Below are positions 61,918-64,000 of a stretch of 64,000 nt of DNA, piece after piece (position 1 is the stretch's first letter; every line of letters starts with the position of its first letter). The stretch comes from Pseudomonadota bacterium (GTDB lineage: Bacteria > Pseudomonadota > Gammaproteobacteria > Steroidobacterales > Steroidobacteraceae): NCBI GenBank assembly GCA_021838635.1, contig JAKCDC010000008.1, forward strand, positions 47,615 through 111,614, written 5' to 3'. Both the position numbers and the translations under genes were made by a program. The notes below the pieces were generated by a model. It worked only from the letters and a program-made list of their open reading frames with translations. It was not told where the DNA came from and ran no database searches.

Positions 61918-63804
61918 ATGAGATTCGATTGCGCTCGCGCAATACCGGGCGCCGTGGGCACCCTGCGCACCTCGATCTGCGCCGTAGGCGCGGCACTGGC
62001 CATTGCGCTCGGCGGCTGCAGTGCGAACACGCAGGTGTACAACGGCACGCCCGTCCTGACGCTCACCGGCGAGGCCGCAGGCGACTTCAGCGCCTATTCG
62101 GTAGGCCTGTACACCATCACCCTCACCCGCTCCGATGGCTACGTGGCGTACGTGCAGACCTCGGACGAGCAGGTCGATCTGACCCGCCGCACGAATCTCT
62201 CCGAACTGTTCAATGCGACCGGCGTTCCGGACGGCACCTACAAGAGCATGTCCGTGAGCCTGGATTACTCCACGCCGCTCATCTACCTGAAGGGCCAGAG
62301 CACCCCAGCGAAGGTTGAGAGCGCCTCCGGGACCGCCAACCCGGGCGTGATCACCGAGACGGTGAATTTCGATCCGTCGAATCCGCTCGTGATCGGGTTG
62401 AACAAATCCACCCCGCTCGCCCTCGACATCGACCTGGCGGCCTCGAACTCGATCGACGTCAGCACCAACACAGTCACGGTCAAGCCGTTCGTCGTCGCGA
62501 CCGTGCTGCCCTACGAGAACAATCCGCTGCGCGCGCGCGGCCAGATCGTCCTCACCAACGCAAGCGGCGGTAGCTTCACGGAGAATATCCGTCCGTTTGA
62601 CGACACCTACTATGCGGACGGTGACGTCGGGGCACTCACCGTCAACACCAGTTCGAGCACCTACTTCAACATCAACGGCACCACGTACATCGGCTCGGCC
62701 GGGCTGAACGCCATGGCCGCCCTGAATCCCGGCATCACCATCACGGCGTACGGGACGCTTGGGAACCTCTCGACGATCACACCAGCGTTGAACGCCAGCG
62801 CCGTCTATGCCGGCACCACCGTGATCAGCCAGGGCAACGAGGCGCTGCGCGGCGTGGTCACAGCCCGCAGCGGCAATACCCTGACCCTCTCCGGAGCGGA
62901 GTACATCTGCCAGGAAGGTCCTTGCTTCTCGAACGCCTCGTTCACCTACTATCCCACGGCCACGGTGACGCTGGGTTCAGGGACTGTAGTGAGCCAGGAC
63001 GGGGTCGATGCCACCAGCCTCACCACGCAATCGGTCTCGGTCGGCCAGCAGATCACGGCGCTCGGAATTGGTTCGATCAGCAGCTCGAACGCGCTCTCGA
63101 TGAATGCCAATCCCGGGCAAATCCGCTTGCAGCCAACCAGCCTCTGGGGCACGCTGAACAGCGGCGCCTCCGGCAGCGCGACGGTGAACCTGCTTGAGCT
63201 CGCCAATGACGGGCCGAGCGCCTTTTCGTTCGCCGGCACGGGGATTACGAGCAGCACGGACGCCAATGCGGCAAACTACACGCTGAACACCGGCTCGTTC
63301 GATGCCAGCACGCTCAGCGCCGGCACGCTGGTCAATGCAATCGGCATCGTCGCACCGTTCGGCGCGGCCCCTCCGGACTTCACGACCAATGCCGTGACGA
63401 ACATGGCGAGCGGCCCCTCGACGCTGATCGTAGAGTGGACATCCGGTACGACCGCGCCGTTCACCAGTGCGGGCAATTCCGGGATCGTCGTGAATCTCGG
63501 CAATACGGGCATCACATCGGCCATCCTGCGCACCGGACCGCAGATCGTGCAGCTCTCGAGCCTCTCCGCCAGCCCGACCATCATTGCGGGCTGTGCCAGC
63601 GGCACGTGCACCGGCAACTCGGAGTACGCCGTCGGTAACGCCACGAGCGGGGTCAACGTATACGACGGTGCCTCGAGCTTCATCAGCGGCCTGTCGAGCG
63701 CGATCAACGGCACGAACAAGGTGTTCAAGCTGGTAGCGATCGGCACCTACGACTCGGGCACCAACACGTTCTACACTCAGCGCATGGACGTCGCGCTCGA
63801 GTAG
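61918..63804 (+). CDS. Exported lipoprotein, DUF4382/DUF5666-like repeats
   Basis: 628 aa. Lipoprotein signal (VGAALAIALGGC). An N-terminal DUF4382-like domain (about 45-175, VYNGTPVLTLTGEAAGDFSA, YSVGLYTITLTRSDG) is followed by a series of beta segments typical of DUF5666 (LRGVVTARSGNTLTLSGAEY). Two Cys pairs (CQEGPC, CASGTC) may form disulphides. RBS AGGGGGAG lies before the ATG. Function unknown; its neighbour is also a beta-rich lipoprotein. Confidence 0.78.
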   Translation: MRFDCARAIPGAVGTLRTSICAVGAALAIALGGCSANTQVYNGTPVLTLTGEAAGDFSAYSVGLYTITLTRSDGYVAYVQTSDEQVDLTRRTNLSELFNATGVPDGTYKSMSVSLDYSTPLIYLKGQSTPAKVESASGTANPGVITETVNFDPSNPLVIGLNKSTPLALDIDLAASNSIDVSTNTVTVKPFVVATVLPYENNPLRARGQIVLTNASGGSFTENIRPFDDTYYADGDVGALTVNTSSSTYFNINGTTYIGSAGLNAMAALNPGITITAYGTLGNLSTITPALNASAVYAGTTVISQGNEALRGVVTARSGNTLTLSGAEYICQEGPCFSNASFTYYPTATVTLGSGTVVSQDGVDATSLTTQSVSVGQQITALGIGSISSSNALSMNANPGQIRLQPTSLWGTLNSGASGSATVNLLELANDGPSAFSFAGTGITSSTDANAANYTLNTGSFDASTLSAGTLVNAIGIVAPFGAAPPDFTTNAVTNMASGPSTLIVEWTSGTTAPFTSAGNSGIVVNLGNTGITSAILRTGPQIVQLSSLSASPTIIAGCASGTCTGNSEYAVGNATSGVNVYDGASSFISGLSSAINGTNKVFKLVAIGTYDSGTNTFYTQRMDVALE

Positions 63805-63873
63805 CCCTTCCAGACGCGGTGCGCCGGGTGGCCTCGCGCCCCCGGTGCACCCGCATCCCCGCCGGCGGTTCGC

Positions 63874-64000
<127 letters not shown>

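Overview
The window is high-GC gammaproteobacterial chromosome. The house-keeping gene orders (rluB-scpB-scpA-trpS-yciO; zipA-smc; rimP-nusA-infB-rbfA-truB; rpsO-pnp; dksA-gluQ) and the TonB/SIS/EIIA-HPr-EI style of N-acetylglucosamine use suggest a Xanthomonadales/Nevskiales-like lineage. This is an inference from gene content; no species is claimed.

Layout. 1-16.6 kb is core: an rluB-like gene cut by the left edge, scpB, scpA, trpS, a YciO/Sua5 protein, bolA, a PpiC lipoprotein, ligA, zipA, smc, queF, dksA and gluQ. 14.5-24.0 kb holds the RNA/translation block: pnp, rpsO, truB, rbfA, infB, nusA, rimP (with tandem terminators in its leader) and an Hsp15-like gene. 24-27 kb carries sdaA, a GGDEF protein and csrA. 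27-48.2 kb is an accessory island devoted to lasso peptides. 48.5-60.3 kb is a chitin/N-acetylglucosamine regulon: nagE, nagF, GH18 chitinase and a TonB receptor on the minus strand, and nagQ-nagB-nagA on the plus strand. 60.4-63.8 kb has two exported repeat-type lipoproteins, and the right edge cuts a class III alcohol dehydrogenase.

The island is the main discovery. It contains two lasso-peptide systems back to back. Left system: ECF sigma and FecR (minus), a 53-aa precursor (28745-28906, plus; predicted core GGLLGAKYDTGMGWQYA), then one minus-strand run in the order RAYT-like protein, ABC exporter (D1), B1 protease, C1 cyclase, TonB receptor. Right system: a 30-aa precursor (38027-38119; predicted core GTPGSALEQGVIVGFDPR), B2 and C2 on the plus strand; then on the minus strand a lasso isopeptidase, a second STN-type TonB receptor, a second FecR and a second ECF sigma. 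There are two sets of precursor, B, C, sigma, FecR and receptor but only one exporter and one isopeptidase, so the systems probably share these. The right module (about 37.4-46.3 kb) is visibly less GC-rich than its surroundings, suggesting later acquisition.

Proposed working cycle (inference from families): B removes the leader, C closes the macrolactam ring, D1 exports the peptide. The TonB receptors, whose N-terminal STN domains face FecR, may re-import or sense the peptide and release the sigma factors, and the isopeptidase linearises imported lasso. Neither precursor is short of the expected features: both have Thr at -2, Gly at 1 and an acidic residue at core position 8 or 9.
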